Shown here: positions 44,510-53,070 of the stretch, one piece after another
How the letters are laid out: every line of letters starts with the position of its first letter
Position numbering within the stretch: position 1 is the first letter of the stretch
Assembly: GCA_963701325.1 (NCBI GenBank)
Contig: OY969604.1
Coordinates: 682,001-746,000 of the forward strand
Direction: 5' to 3'
DNA: 64,000 nucleotides
DNA from: Bog-756 sp963701325
GTDB taxonomy: Bacteria; Actinomycetota; Acidimicrobiia; Acidimicrobiales; RAAP-2
Position numbers and translations under genes: made by a program
Notes under the pieces: generated by a model
The model's database searches: none
What the model was told of the DNA's origin: nothing
Seen by the model: the letters and a program-made list of their open reading frames with translations, nothing else

Positions 44510-45190
44510 ATGAGCCAGTTCGAGTTGGTGATCTTCGACTGCGACGGGGTGCTCGTAGACAGCGAGCGGCTCGCTGTACGGACGGAAGCGGAGATCCTGT
44601 CGGGGCTCGGGTGGCCTCTGACGGAAGCCGACATAGTTGAGCGGTTCGTCGGGCGCTCGGCCGCCTACATGCACCAGGAGATCGAACGGCACCTTGGCCG
44701 CAGTGTCGATTGGGACGCTGAGTTCGAACCTCGCTATCGCGAAGTGTTCGAGCGGGAGCTTGTCGCCGTCCCAGGAGTCATGGAGGCACTCGATGAGATC
44801 GCGACGCCAGTGTGTGTGGCATCGAGCGGAAGTCACGACAAGATGCGGTTCACCTTGGGCAAGACCGGACTGTTCGATCGTTTCGATGGCCGCATCTTCA
44901 GCGTCGATGAGGTGGAGCACGGCAAGCCAGCACCCGACATCTTCTTGTTCGCTGCGAAACACATGGGGGCAGCACCCGGTCGATGTGCTGTCGTCGAGGA
45001 CAGCGCATCAGGCGTAACGGCTGGATTGGCGGCGGGAATGGCGGTCTTCGCATTCGCCGGTGGCGTGACCACCGCTGATCAGCTCTCGATCGACGGTGCA
45101 GTGGTCTTCCAGGACATGCTGGATCTTCCAGCCAAGCTGCAAGCTAAGGAACGATCTGGACGGCGAGGTGTCCCACCGACCCGGCGGTAG
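44510..45190 (+). CDS. HAD-superfamily hydrolase (phosphatase/phosphoglucomutase-like, subfamily IA)
   Basis: 226 residues. Motif I is VIFDCDGVLVDSE (nucleophile and acid Asp), motif II ASSGSHDKM, motif III lysine in EHGKPAPDIFLFAAK, and motif IV CAVVEDSASGVTAG. The four-helix cap lies between motifs I and II. This is the beta-phosphoglucomutase/GS1-like sugar or nucleotide phosphatase branch (YieH-like). Substrate not deducible. Single gene, probably leaderless. Confidence 0.9.
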   Translation: MSQFELVIFDCDGVLVDSERLAVRTEAEILSGLGWPLTEADIVERFVGRSAAYMHQEIERHLGRSVDWDAEFEPRYREVFERELVAVPGVMEALDEIATPVCVASSGSHDKMRFTLGKTGLFDRFDGRIFSVDEVEHGKPAPDIFLFAAKHMGAAPGRCAVVEDSASGVTAGLAAGMAVFAFAGGVTTADQLSIDGAVVFQDMLDLPAKLQAKERSGRRGVPPTRR

Positions 45191-45358
45191 TGGCTACCGG
45201 CAGCTCATCGAGCTGCTGAAGGTTTGGGGATAGAAAAGGGGAGCAGGTAACGAATCCGGAAGAGGACGCGTCGATGCCGAAAGCGATCAGGTGCTGGGCG
45301 AAAGCCGCCAGAGCCCTCGACGAGCCACTCCGACATCGATGATTGGTGCCGGCACCTC

Positions 45359-45666
45359 ATGCCGGATCTGCAGCCCATCGTCAAGCGGTTGGATGAGGTG
45401 ATCCGAGCGACAGTTCCCGACGACTACGCCGTCAATCGGAAAAGGGCGTATTACGGGATACCAGAACTCGGATGGATCATTGAAATAGCCGCCTACGACG
45501 TTTCCGTGAATGTCCTCTTCCTCGGCGGAGCCGACTTCGAGTCCCCGCCCCCGCTCGGACGACCGACCGGACCCGGTATATCAAGGTGACCAGCCTGGAG
45601 GAGGCGCAGCGACCGGAGCTGCAGAAGTGGATCGAGCAAGCGGGACGCACGCCGGGTTGGTCGTGA
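45359..45666 (+). pseudogene. DUF1801 (YdhG-like) gene with frameshift
   Basis: The first part, IVKRLDEVIRATVPDDYAVN then RKRAYYGIPELGWIIEIAAY and VLFLGGADFESPPPLG, is a DUF1801 domain. It then runs out of frame. The expected continuation TRYIKVTSLEEAQRPELQKWI lies in the next frame and ends at the stop at 45664-45666. One missing base between about 45555 and 45568 would join them. The N-terminus is also unclear, because no good start precedes the domain. Either a sequencing indel or a decayed gene. Confidence 0.65.
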
Positions 45667-45826
45667 CGGGCACCGCGCCCGAACGGCCGCTCGGAGTTCG
45701 TCAACCGTCTCGCAGAACCTCACGAGCGAGTGTCCCAGAACGCGCGGCGAAGGCGATCCGATGCCCGTCCCGGAAGTGTTGTGACACGGGTGATCCGAAG
45801 AATGCCGCACAGTCGAAGGTCAGGGC

Positions 45827-47566
45827 CTACCGCCCGAGGGCATACGCCGCGCGCCGGGGGTCGGCGCCGGCGCGTAGCGTGCTTCGTCTTCCTGCCTCGG
45901 GCGCAGAGCGTTGGCGGATCATGCCCACAGATCCCGCCTCGAATTCGAATGGGGGCCATTCCCGGACGTCATGTCCGAGAGACGTCAAGCCCTCGAGCGT
46001 GGCCTCGGGCACCCGGTTCTCGACCGCCACCATACCTTCGTGGTGGCCATGGGGATGGAACGAGTTGGGGAAGGCCATGGAGATCGCGCGAGGAGCTTCT
46101 ACAGCCTGTTGCTCGGTCATGCCGAAGACGGCAACGTTCAGCAGAGCCTGAAGCGTCGCCTGGACGATCATGTCACCGCCCGGGCAGGTGATAGGCCACA
46201 CCATTCCGTCATCGTCGACGACGATGACGGGCGATGGGGTGACACGGGGGCGCCGGCCCGGACCCAGACAGGCAGGATGATCGCGATCGGTGCGGCTCTG
46301 TACCCCCCGGCCTGACACCAGCACACCCAGGTCGGGGACGATCGGGCTCATGGCGAGTGGATCGCTCGGTGCCGATGCAAAGGCATTGCCCAGGCTGTCG
46401 ACGACCGTTACCTGAGTGGTCGAGTTTGCCCGATCGGCTTCGTGACGGAGCGTGAACAGGTCGGGAAGCGATCGATCGGGTCGTATGAAGGCAGCCAGCT
46501 CGGCCGCGTGCTCGTCCGACAGCAGATGGGTCACGTTTACGCTACCGGCGTCCCCGTAGTAACGCTCACGGTCTGAGAACGCCAACTTCACTGCCTCGAT
46601 GAGGTGGTGAAGGTATGCCGTTGAGTTGTGTCCGAACGAATCCAGATCGAATTGCTGGAGGATCGCAAGCGCTTGTAGGAGCGCAGGGCCCTGTGACCAC
46701 TGCGGTGGGGTCGTGTGTACCGTGAGGTGACCGAGGCCCGGAAAGGACCGACCGGGTGCTGGCGCCACCTCAGCTCGGAACTCAGCCAGGTCCTGGACCG
46801 TGAGGAATCCCCCACCCTCGGTTACGAACTCCACCATCGTCTTGGCCACTTTGCCCTCGTAGAACGCTCTGCGCACTCCGTCGAGCCGAGCTCGACGGCG
46901 GTCGCTGGATGGCAAACCGTCCACATTCGGCTGCGAGGTCGCCTCGGCCTCGGCCAGGTGGACGAGGAGGCGGCCGAGATCCGGTTGTACGAGGCGATCC
47001 CCCGGTCGGGCCCGACGACCGTCGACGCAGTAGACAGCCGCCGACGAGGGCCATTGTTCGTAGACCCAGGCGAACAGGTCGAGTCCCGTGGCCACAGTCG
47101 CGTCGAGCACGAATCCTTCGGTTGCCAGCTCGATCGCCGGGGCCGCCACGTCGGCGAACGACCACGTGCCAAAGGCCTCCAGCGCCGACAGCCAGCCGGC
47201 CAGGGCTCCCGGTACGATGCTCGCTGCACAGCCGGGCGGCATCTCAGACCCATGTCGTCCGACATACGCGTCCGCAGTAGCGGTCGACGACCACCGTCCG
47301 ATCCCGGCCACGCTCACAACGTCCTGCGCGCCAGCTGGCCGGATGAGTATCGGTGCGATCCCGCCGAGATTGCACATGTCGACCTGGACGACGTTCGTGG
47401 CCAGGGCAGCGGCGACGCCGGCATCGATGGCGTTTCCCCCCGATTCGAGAACCCGGCCGGCAACCTGAACGGTTAATGGATGTCCGGTAACCGCCATCCA
47501 ACGATCTCCGACCAGCGTGGGCCGGGAGCTCTCAGAAGGGGGCAGGCCCCGAGGGCCGGGCTGCAT
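45827..47566 (-). CDS. Gamma-glutamyltransferase family protein
   Basis: 579 residues of the Ntn-hydrolase GGT family: GGNAIDAGVAAALATNVVQ, GALAGWLSALEAFG, YEGKVAKTMVEFVTEGGG, TPPQWSQGPALLQALAIL and VKLAFSDRERYYGD. The autoprocessing threonine lies in NSTTQVTVVDSLGNAF; the usual TTH is TTQ here. The substrate-binding SSM.PT segment reads PRVTPSPVIVV, so the donor may not be glutathione. No signal peptide is seen. ATG 47566 is preferred because a TAGGGT box lies 8 nt upstream. Cephalosporin-acylase-like or oxamate-type activity is possible. Confidence 0.85.
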   Translation of the reverse strand: MQPGPRGLPPSESSRPTLVGDRWMAVTGHPLTVQVAGRVLESGGNAIDAGVAAALATNVVQVDMCNLGGIAPILIRPAGAQDVVSVAGIGRWSSTATADAYVGRHGSEMPPGCAASIVPGALAGWLSALEAFGTWSFADVAAPAIELATEGFVLDATVATGLDLFAWVYEQWPSSAAVYCVDGRRARPGDRLVQPDLGRLLVHLAEAEATSQPNVDGLPSSDRRRARLDGVRRAFYEGKVAKTMVEFVTEGGGFLTVQDLAEFRAEVAPAPGRSFPGLGHLTVHTTPPQWSQGPALLQALAILQQFDLDSFGHNSTAYLHHLIEAVKLAFSDRERYYGDAGSVNVTHLLSDEHAAELAAFIRPDRSLPDLFTLRHEADRANSTTQVTVVDSLGNAFASAPSDPLAMSPIVPDLGVLVSGRGVQSRTDRDHPACLGPGRRPRVTPSPVIVVDDDGMVWPITCPGGDMIVQATLQALLNVAVFGMTEQQAVEAPRAISMAFPNSFHPHGHHEGMVAVENRVPEATLEGLTSLGHDVREWPPFEFEAGSVGMIRQRSAPEAGRRSTLRAGADPRRAAYALGR

Positions 47567-47574
47567 TGGCGTCA

Positions 47575-47580
47575 ACCCTA
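47575..47580 (-). promoter_or_regulatory. Putative -10 box of leaderless GGT-family gene
   Basis: On the minus strand TAGGGT is 8 nt before ATG 47566, with no ribosome-binding site between. Confidence 0.4.
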
Positions 47581-47697
47581 GTACGACGTTCGCCTCTCAC
47601 TGCTATCGAGCTGGGTCGAAAGCGGTTGCCGATACCCGACGTTCGGGGACTGTCGATCCACAAATGTGACTCATCCCATCGCACTCGCTGGAGCCTG

Positions 47698-48333
47698 CTA
47701 GAGACTCCGATATCGGATCGCGAGCGCCCGGCGGGGATGCATCGAACGGTTGGGTCCAGATCCGTGGATCAGGTTGGGGTGATGCACCAAACCGTGTCCC
47801 GGTTCGAGTGGTAGCTCGATAGCATTGCGTTCGTCTACCGAGGCTGGGTCCATTTCCACCCCGAACATGCTGGCAGTGCGCGAATTTGGGCGAAGAGACT
47901 GAGCACCGCAGCGATGGGAACCTGGAATCAGCCGTAGGCAACCGTTGCTCGTATCAGCCTCATCGAGCGCGATCCAAATCGTCAGAGCAGGGGATCCGCG
48001 AAGTCTCTCCGCCCACGGTGCACCGTCTTGGTGCCACAAGGCCGGCAATCCCGTTTTCGCAGGTTTGCAGAGATACGTGAGGCCAAACACGGCCGGCGGC
48101 GCGTCGAGTAGCTGTGCCGCAATGGACACGACTCGTTGCTCCAAGGCGAAGCGACTGGCAACGGTGCCTGAGGACGGCGCTGGGACGATTCCGGCATCTG
48201 CAGACAGCCCTTGCTCAATCCGGCACACGTCAAGGTACTCAAGCAACAGGGCTGTCGCCGAGTCATCAAGTACCTCGCCGAGCGCGACAAAACCGTCTCG
48301 CTCATAGAGGCAGCTCAACTCTGAGCCAGTCAT
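47698..48333 (-). CDS. Phytanoyl-CoA dioxygenase (PhyH) family protein
   Basis: 211 residues of the Fe(II)/2-oxoglutarate double-stranded beta-helix family. It begins YERDGFVALGEVLDDSATALL. The iron ligands are His/Asp in LWHQDGAPWAE and the distal His in HHPNLIHGSGPN; the 2-oxoglutarate arginine is probably in RRALAIRYRS. GCLRLIPGSHRCG is also typical. ATG 48333 starts at the conserved N-terminus; longer in-frame sequence upstream is not family-like. Substrate unknown; many relatives hydroxylate secondary metabolites. Confidence 0.88.
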   Translation of the reverse strand: MTGSELSCLYERDGFVALGEVLDDSATALLLEYLDVCRIEQGLSADAGIVPAPSSGTVASRFALEQRVVSIAAQLLDAPPAVFGLTYLCKPAKTGLPALWHQDGAPWAERLRGSPALTIWIALDEADTSNGCLRLIPGSHRCGAQSLRPNSRTASMFGVEMDPASVDERNAIELPLEPGHGLVHHPNLIHGSGPNRSMHPRRALAIRYRSL

Positions 48334-48544
48334 GCTCCCAGTTTCGACCATCCGGTGGTCCTGTCGTGCCTCGTTCTCGGTAGCGATGCCGGCGGACCTG
48401 CACCCATCTGAGCTGGAGTCACTCGATGCCCGCAGGCAGGTCCCCGAGTACGCAGATTTCTTGCTCAACTATCTTCGTCGGTGGGGCGCAGCAATCTCGC
48501 TCCACATGTGTCTTTGGTTCTCCCTCTCAGCGAGGACGAACTCG

Positions 48545-48934
48545 TCACGAATCGGTAACCCCTTCCTGGCCAGCAACGGTGATAGAGATCTCTCCACCCC
48601 ATGCGCAGCTGCAGCTGCACGAGTCATCGAGAGCCGCGTTTTCGTCATACGTGACCAACGGAGTCCCAGGTGTCCAGGGGGACGCGGTATTGGGAACGCA
48701 GGGCATGGGCGTGAGGACACCGAGCGCCGCTGCTGTGGCGGCCGCAACCTCTGGATTGCCGAGGCTTGAGCACATGCCAAATGACGCGATGTTGTCGATC
48801 GGCGCGAAGTCCATGATGCTGGCTGCGGGCTCCCCCTCCACGGAGACAAGAGGACTAGAGGTCGGGGTGAGCGTCGACGGTGCCGCGCCGAACGTACATT
48901 GCATCTGGGCACCGTTGCACACGATGTCAGGCAT
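48545..48934 (-). CDS. DUF4280 PAAR-like protein, orphan
   Basis: 129 residues matching the PAAR-like DUF4280 family: VCNGAQMQCTFGAAPSTL, DFAPIDNIASFGMCSS, GNPEVAAATAAALGVLTPMPC, TPGTPLVTYDENAALDD and CSCAWGGEISI. Cysteine/glycine spacing is fully conserved. These proteins form the spike tip of contractile injection systems or the N-terminal part of polymorphic toxins. ATG 48934 has GAGGAG upstream at 6-7 nt. No sheath, tube, baseplate or toxin gene is present within 10 kb, so its partner is elsewhere or unknown. Confidence 0.85.
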   Translation of the reverse strand: MPDIVCNGAQMQCTFGAAPSTLTPTSSPLVSVEGEPAASIMDFAPIDNIASFGMCSSLGNPEVAAATAAALGVLTPMPCVPNTASPWTPGTPLVTYDENAALDDSCSCSCAWGGEISITVAGQEGVTDS

Positions 48935-49172
48935 AGGAATCTCCTCGTTTGGCAAGGTCGCAGACTGGGAGACCTCGATTTCCGGTTACTCCCACCTGAC
49001 GGTACTTGACGGAGGGGAGTCATGCTCTCGAACAGAACCACCTGCGACAAGCGACGCTGGTGCTGATTACTCCACTTCCGATTGACAGCCTCCGAGTTCG
49101 GCGCGAGTGTCATCGTGCGATCATTGTCCGATGACGAATCAGGGCGGATCCCAAACGAGAGGCGGGCTGGCG

Positions 49173-50111
49173 ATGAGCAAGGAAACCACCGAGAGCAAAG
49201 GCGTTGACGCGGGAGGTCCCGGAGAGCCTGCAGAAGGTTCGAGCGGGCCGGAAAGAACGCTCGGCCGACGGGCAGTGATTCTCGGGGCCGCAGCGGGAGT
49301 GGGAGCGACCGCCGCGCTGGTAGCTGGGGCAAGGCCCGCCTTCGCCGCAACCGGGGAGAAGGCGAGCACTCAGTCGAATCCTGACGCTGACGCCACACCC
49401 GCTTCCCTCACGATGGGTCCCGACTCCCCTGAACCGAACCCGTTTCCCGGTGCGGCTTCGTTGACGGCCACCGGCTCCGGAGATGGCAGCGTCGGCGTGC
49501 AGGGTATCGATAGCGGCACAAGCGCCGGGGGCATCGGGGTACTCGGTACGTCTGCCGACAGTTTCGGGCTCATCGGAGTGAACGGTCCCAACGAGACCTA
49601 TCTCCCTTCCTATGTCGCAGGCGTCGCAGGATTGAGCGATACCAACACCGGGGTCTTCGGTCAGTCGACGACTGGCACCTCGATTTACGGAGTGAGCGCC
49701 CAGACGAGTGGTCTCGAGGTTGGTTCGGTTGCCGCTGTATGGGGTGACAGCGAGGCCAACACTGGCGTCCAGGGCACTTCGGCCACCGACGTCGGCGTCC
49801 TGGGCGTCTCGAGCACTGGTACTGGGGTCAAGGCTGAATCCGGGTCCGGCAATGCACTCGAAGTTCTCGGTGTCGCAACCTTCACCCGAAGCGGTGTGAT
49901 CACGATCGCCGCGGGTGCGTCATCGGCAACACGCGCCGGCGTGACGCTCTCCTCGACGAGCTTGGTGTTGGCCAACCTCCAGAACAGTCTCCCAGGGGTC
50001 TACGTCGAGGCCGTCGTGCCCAGTGTCTCCGTCCACTCGTTCGAGATAGTCCTTTCGGCCAGAGTACCCGCAGGCAAGACCGCCAGGGTCGCCTGGTTTA
50101 TCGTGAACTGA
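49173..50111 (+). CDS. Tat-exported glycine-rich repeat protein
   Basis: 312 residues. After a Glu/Gly-rich leader come GRRAVILGAAAGVGATAALV and AGARPAFA, a twin-arginine signal with an AFA cleavage site. The mature part has degenerate repeats of GVxGxSxxGxGVxGxS type (VGVQGIDSGTSAGGIGVLGT, GVFGQSTTGTSIYGVS, GVQGTSATDVGVLGVSS), which suggest a beta-helix or trimeric stalk. It ends in a beta-sandwich-like region (FEIVLSARVPAGKTARVAWFIVN). Similar proteins are common in environmental actinobacteria and are uncharacterised. ATG 49173 is preceded by GAGAGGCGGG. Confidence 0.75.
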   Translation: MSKETTESKGVDAGGPGEPAEGSSGPERTLGRRAVILGAAAGVGATAALVAGARPAFAATGEKASTQSNPDADATPASLTMGPDSPEPNPFPGAASLTATGSGDGSVGVQGIDSGTSAGGIGVLGTSADSFGLIGVNGPNETYLPSYVAGVAGLSDTNTGVFGQSTTGTSIYGVSAQTSGLEVGSVAAVWGDSEANTGVQGTSATDVGVLGVSSTGTGVKAESGSGNALEVLGVATFTRSGVITIAAGASSATRAGVTLSSTSLVLANLQNSLPGVYVEAVVPSVSVHSFEIVLSARVPAGKTARVAWFIVN

Positions 50112-50250
50112 CGTCCTGTCCCGCGGATCGTCGTAAGGAAGGTCTCCCACACGCTCCGCGCGTCCACCTGGCTCCCGTCGCGTAACGCTCGCTCATTTCG
50201 TCTGAGCGGGTGGACAACATTGCCCAGACCACGGCCTCTGGATCCGCGCT

Positions 50251-52281
50251 CTATCCTGCCATTCCCGCGATGGGCTGATTCAAGGGCTTGCCTCCCATCG
50301 ACCCGAGGTAGGGCGCCCCGAAGCTGAAGATGCCGCCGTCGGCCGCGACGAGGTAATAGCCACCACCTGGGGCTGACGCCATCCCCACCACGGGCGCGTC
50401 CAGGGGCTTGCCTCCCATCGACCCGAGGTAGGGCGCCCCGAAGCTGAAGATGCCGCCGTCGGCCGCGACGAGGTAATAGCCACCACCTGGGGCTGACGCC
50501 ATCCCCACCACGGGCGCGTCCAGGGGCTTGCCTCCCATCGACCCGAGGTAGGGCGCCCCGAAGCTGAAGATGCCCCCGTCGGCGGCAACGAGGTAATAGC
50601 CCCGCCCGTTCGACGTGGATGCCATGCCCACAATGGGGTCACGCAATGCCCGGCCGCTCATCGAGCCGTAGTTGACGGCGTTGCCGTAGGTGAACACCGC
50701 CCCGTTTGCTGCGACCAGCCAGTACCCGGACCCGTCAGGGGTGACCGCCATCCCCACGATCTTGGAGCTCAGCGGCTGGTTTCCGGCCGATCCGTGAAAG
50801 GCAGCATCGCCGAAGCTGAAGACCCCGCCGTCTGATGCCACCAGCCAATAGCCCCTGTGATCCTGGGTCATGACCATGCCCACCACGGGTGCACTGAGGT
50901 GCTTGCCCGCCATCGACCCGAGGAAGGGCGCCCCGAAGCCGAAGATGCCTCCGTCGGCGGCTGCCTCGTAGTAAGCACCGATGGTCACGACTTGGCTCTG
51001 GGTCGCTGACCGACCCCCGTTGTTGGACACGGTCTGACCAGTGAAGACCTGGTTGGTCGAGGTGCCGGCCGAATCGGTGACTGTCAGGGTCACCGTGTAC
51101 GAACCCCCGTTGGCGTACGTGTGGGCGACGGTCGGAATCGAGGTGGTCGCCGAAGTGCCGTCACCGAAGTTCCACGCGTAGGAGATGATCGTTCCGACGG
51201 GGGCGGTGGTGGACGAAGCGTCGAAGGAGGTCGGAGATCCGGGCCGGGCCGGCGTGAACCGGAACGAGGCGGTCGGTGCCTGGTCAGGGGTGATGGCGAT
51301 CGCTTGGGGACTCGTGCCGACGGCAATGGTCGTCCCGACGGTATTGGTGCCGGTATTGATGGGGGTCACTGTTCCGTCGCCCGCGTTGGCGACATAGGCG
51401 GTGCGGCCGTCGGGGGTCACGGCCACACTGCTCGGGCCGGATCCGACGGCGATCGCCGTCTCGGGCGTGTCGGTGGCGAGGTCGATGGGCGTGACCGTGT
51501 TGGAGCTGTTGTTGGCCACATAGGCGGTCGTGCCATCGGGAGTGATGGCGATACCGAGCGGATTGATGCCGACGGGGATGTCTGTCTCCACCACATTCGT
51601 CGCCACATTGATGGGCGTGATGGCGTTGACAAGTGTGCTGACCACATAGAGCGTCTGACCGTTCGGGGTGATGGCGAGACTCGTCGGGAGGGCACCGACG
51701 GTGATCGGCGACTCGGCCGTCTCGGTGGACAGATCGACGGGGGTGACGGTACCCGAATCGTTGTTGGTCACATAGGCAGTTTTCCCGTCGGGCGTGATGG
51801 CGATCTCGACCGGTTGCGACCCGGTCGCAATGGGTGTCTCTGCCGTGTTCGTGGCGACGTCGATGGGCGTGAGGGTGCCCGATAGATAATTGGCCACGTA
51901 CACCGTTTTGCCATTGGGCGCGATGGCGATGCCAGTGGGGTCGGAGCCGACGGTGATCGCTGTCCCGGGTGTGCCGGTGGTGGTATTGATGGGGGTCACG
52001 GTGTTGTCGGTCGTGTTCACGACGTAGGCGGTCTGGCCGTTGGGGGTGATTGCGATACCCTCGGGCCCAGATCCCGTCGAAATTGGTGTCCCGGCCGTGT
52101 CTGTCGCCACGTTGATGGGAGTGACGGTGTTCGAGCCGTAATTGGCTACATAGACGGTGGCGCTCGGGGTCGCTACGGCGCCTGCGGAGGACGACTCGTA
52201 CGATGCGACGGTCACCATGCTCGACAGGGCGAGGATGACGGCCGCAGTCCCTCTCACTCGTCGGCTGGTGCGTGTCGTCAC
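50251..52281 (-). CDS. Secreted YVTN beta-propeller/PKD protein with C-terminal tandem repeats
   Basis: 676 residues. Signal peptide GTAAVILALSSMVTVASYESSSAGA. Seven YVTN-type blades of about 42 residues follow (consensus TAYVANNSSNTVTPIDLATD, GIAITPDG), probably a complete seven-bladed propeller. Next comes a PKD domain (PTASFRFTPARPGSPTSFDASS, WNFGDGTSATTS, VAHTYANGGSYTVTLTVTD). The C-terminus has about six 40-residue repeats (GGGYYLVAADGGIFSFGAPY, LGSMGGKPLDAPVVGMASAP) related to those of the amidase at 28.6-30.2 kb. GTG 52281 has GAGGGGG upstream. Likely an extracellular adhesion or wall-associated protein. Confidence 0.88.
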   Translation of the reverse strand: MTTRTSRRVRGTAAVILALSSMVTVASYESSSAGAVATPSATVYVANYGSNTVTPINVATDTAGTPISTGSGPEGIAITPNGQTAYVVNTTDNTVTPINTTTGTPGTAITVGSDPTGIAIAPNGKTVYVANYLSGTLTPIDVATNTAETPIATGSQPVEIAITPDGKTAYVTNNDSGTVTPVDLSTETAESPITVGALPTSLAITPNGQTLYVVSTLVNAITPINVATNVVETDIPVGINPLGIAITPDGTTAYVANNSSNTVTPIDLATDTPETAIAVGSGPSSVAVTPDGRTAYVANAGDGTVTPINTGTNTVGTTIAVGTSPQAIAITPDQAPTASFRFTPARPGSPTSFDASSTTAPVGTIISYAWNFGDGTSATTSIPTVAHTYANGGSYTVTLTVTDSAGTSTNQVFTGQTVSNNGGRSATQSQVVTIGAYYEAAADGGIFGFGAPFLGSMAGKHLSAPVVGMVMTQDHRGYWLVASDGGVFSFGDAAFHGSAGNQPLSSKIVGMAVTPDGSGYWLVAANGAVFTYGNAVNYGSMSGRALRDPIVGMASTSNGRGYYLVAADGGIFSFGAPYLGSMGGKPLDAPVVGMASAPGGGYYLVAADGGIFSFGAPYLGSMGGKPLDAPVVGMASAPGGGYYLVAADGGIFSFGAPYLGSMGGKPLNQPIAGMAG
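50281..50640 (-). repeat. Near-perfect 120-bp tandem repeats in the YVTN/PKD gene
   Basis: Units starting at 50281, 50401 and 50521 are exactly 120 bp apart. The first two differ at one base (50283), and the third differs from the second at one base over its first 60 bp before diverging. Identity at silent sites shows very recent duplication or homogenisation, and such arrays are prone to copy-number change and assembly collapse. Confidence 0.93.
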
Positions 52282-53070
52282 TGTTCCCCCTCGATGTTGT
52301 CAAACTGACGCGATCAATATAGGGGTGCCGCGATGGCGTTTTCGGGATAGGTCGGCGCGAAGCACGTAACAGCAGCCCCGGGACCCTGCGCTCGAAGGTA
52401 CGCCGCGGGGCTCTCTGCCAACACGCTGCATCGGTCAAGCCTACGTTTCGGTCGGGAAGGCTCGCGGGCATCGTGTTGGTCTACATCCCGCCGGCGGACC
52501 CGTTCTGCGTGGCCGAATTTACGCCCACCATGCTGACGTGACCTGCATTTCCCTGTGACCTGTACCCCAAAAAGTGGACCACTTATATGACAATTTGGCC
52601 TGATCCTCCAAGAGCCAACATGCCAAAGGCATCATCCCGCCGAGCTTGATCGCTTTGCCGAGCTCGGAATCGCGGAGATCACCTAGGTCTCAAACTGACG
52701 GTCCTCAGTCCGGCCCCTCGGCCACCGCACCGGTTTCGACGTGTGAGGGGTCTGGACCTTGCGCTCTGCGGACCTCTCTTGGGACGAGGCTCACCCCGCC
52801 GTGAGCCGGGATCAGATTTTGATCAGACCGAACGGACCCGAAACCGATGGGTAACTGGGATCCTTCCGGCTGAAAATCGGGACCACAGATTTAGAGGGGT
52901 TCGAACGATTTCGCGATGGTCCCAACTCCCTTGCGAGATCAGAATATTTCCCTGTTCACGAGGCTGAATCTCATTGACCACCAGGCGAGTGGGCCAGAGC
53001 GTGATGGTTATATCTGGGGCTCCCGCCGGCATCGCTCGCTCTGACAGCGGCAAAGCGATAGACCTATGAG
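52282..53070. other. 789-bp intergenic region with possible IS3-family relic
   Basis: No convincing gene. Around 52541-52700 it contains a short stretch resembling an IS3-type left end and orfA beginning. The remainder (about 52700-53070) is a long leader before the potassium permease, with several short GC-rich palindromic stretches (such as TTTTGATCAGACC and flanking sequence near 52815) but no recognised riboswitch. Confidence 0.45.
52541..52690 (+). mobile_element. Possible IS3-family remnant
   Basis: TGACCTGTACCCCAAAAAGT then GGACCACT is the style of IS3-group termini, followed about 60 nt later by ATG CCA AAG GC, which resembles IS3 orfA starts (MPKA). The frame stops after nine codons (MPKASSRRA), so at most a scar remains. 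Similarity is by eye only. Confidence 0.3.

Noticed and set aside
36333..48934. A defence island around the accessory genes
   Set aside because: No nuclease, restriction, toxin-antitoxin or cas-like motifs could be recognised; the genes look metabolic or of unknown function.
48469..49398. 309-codon Ser/Arg-rich minus-strand frame
   Set aside because: It overlaps both the DUF4280 gene (same strand, other frame) and the Tat-signal gene, and has shadow-like composition.
48545..50111. A local contractile injection system
   Set aside because: Only the PAAR-like gene is present; neighbouring genes show no sheath, tube, baseplate or ATPase features.
50281..50640. Regular 120-bp repeats as CRISPR or an iteron origin
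   Set aside because: They are coding, in frame with the YVTN/PKD protein, and show no spacer structure.
52700..53070. c-di-AMP (ydaO-type) riboswitch in front of the KimA-like gene
   Set aside because: The family would justify one, but I could not find the conserved GGAACC and ACAGCTAAC elements in the leader; a covariance-model search would settle it.
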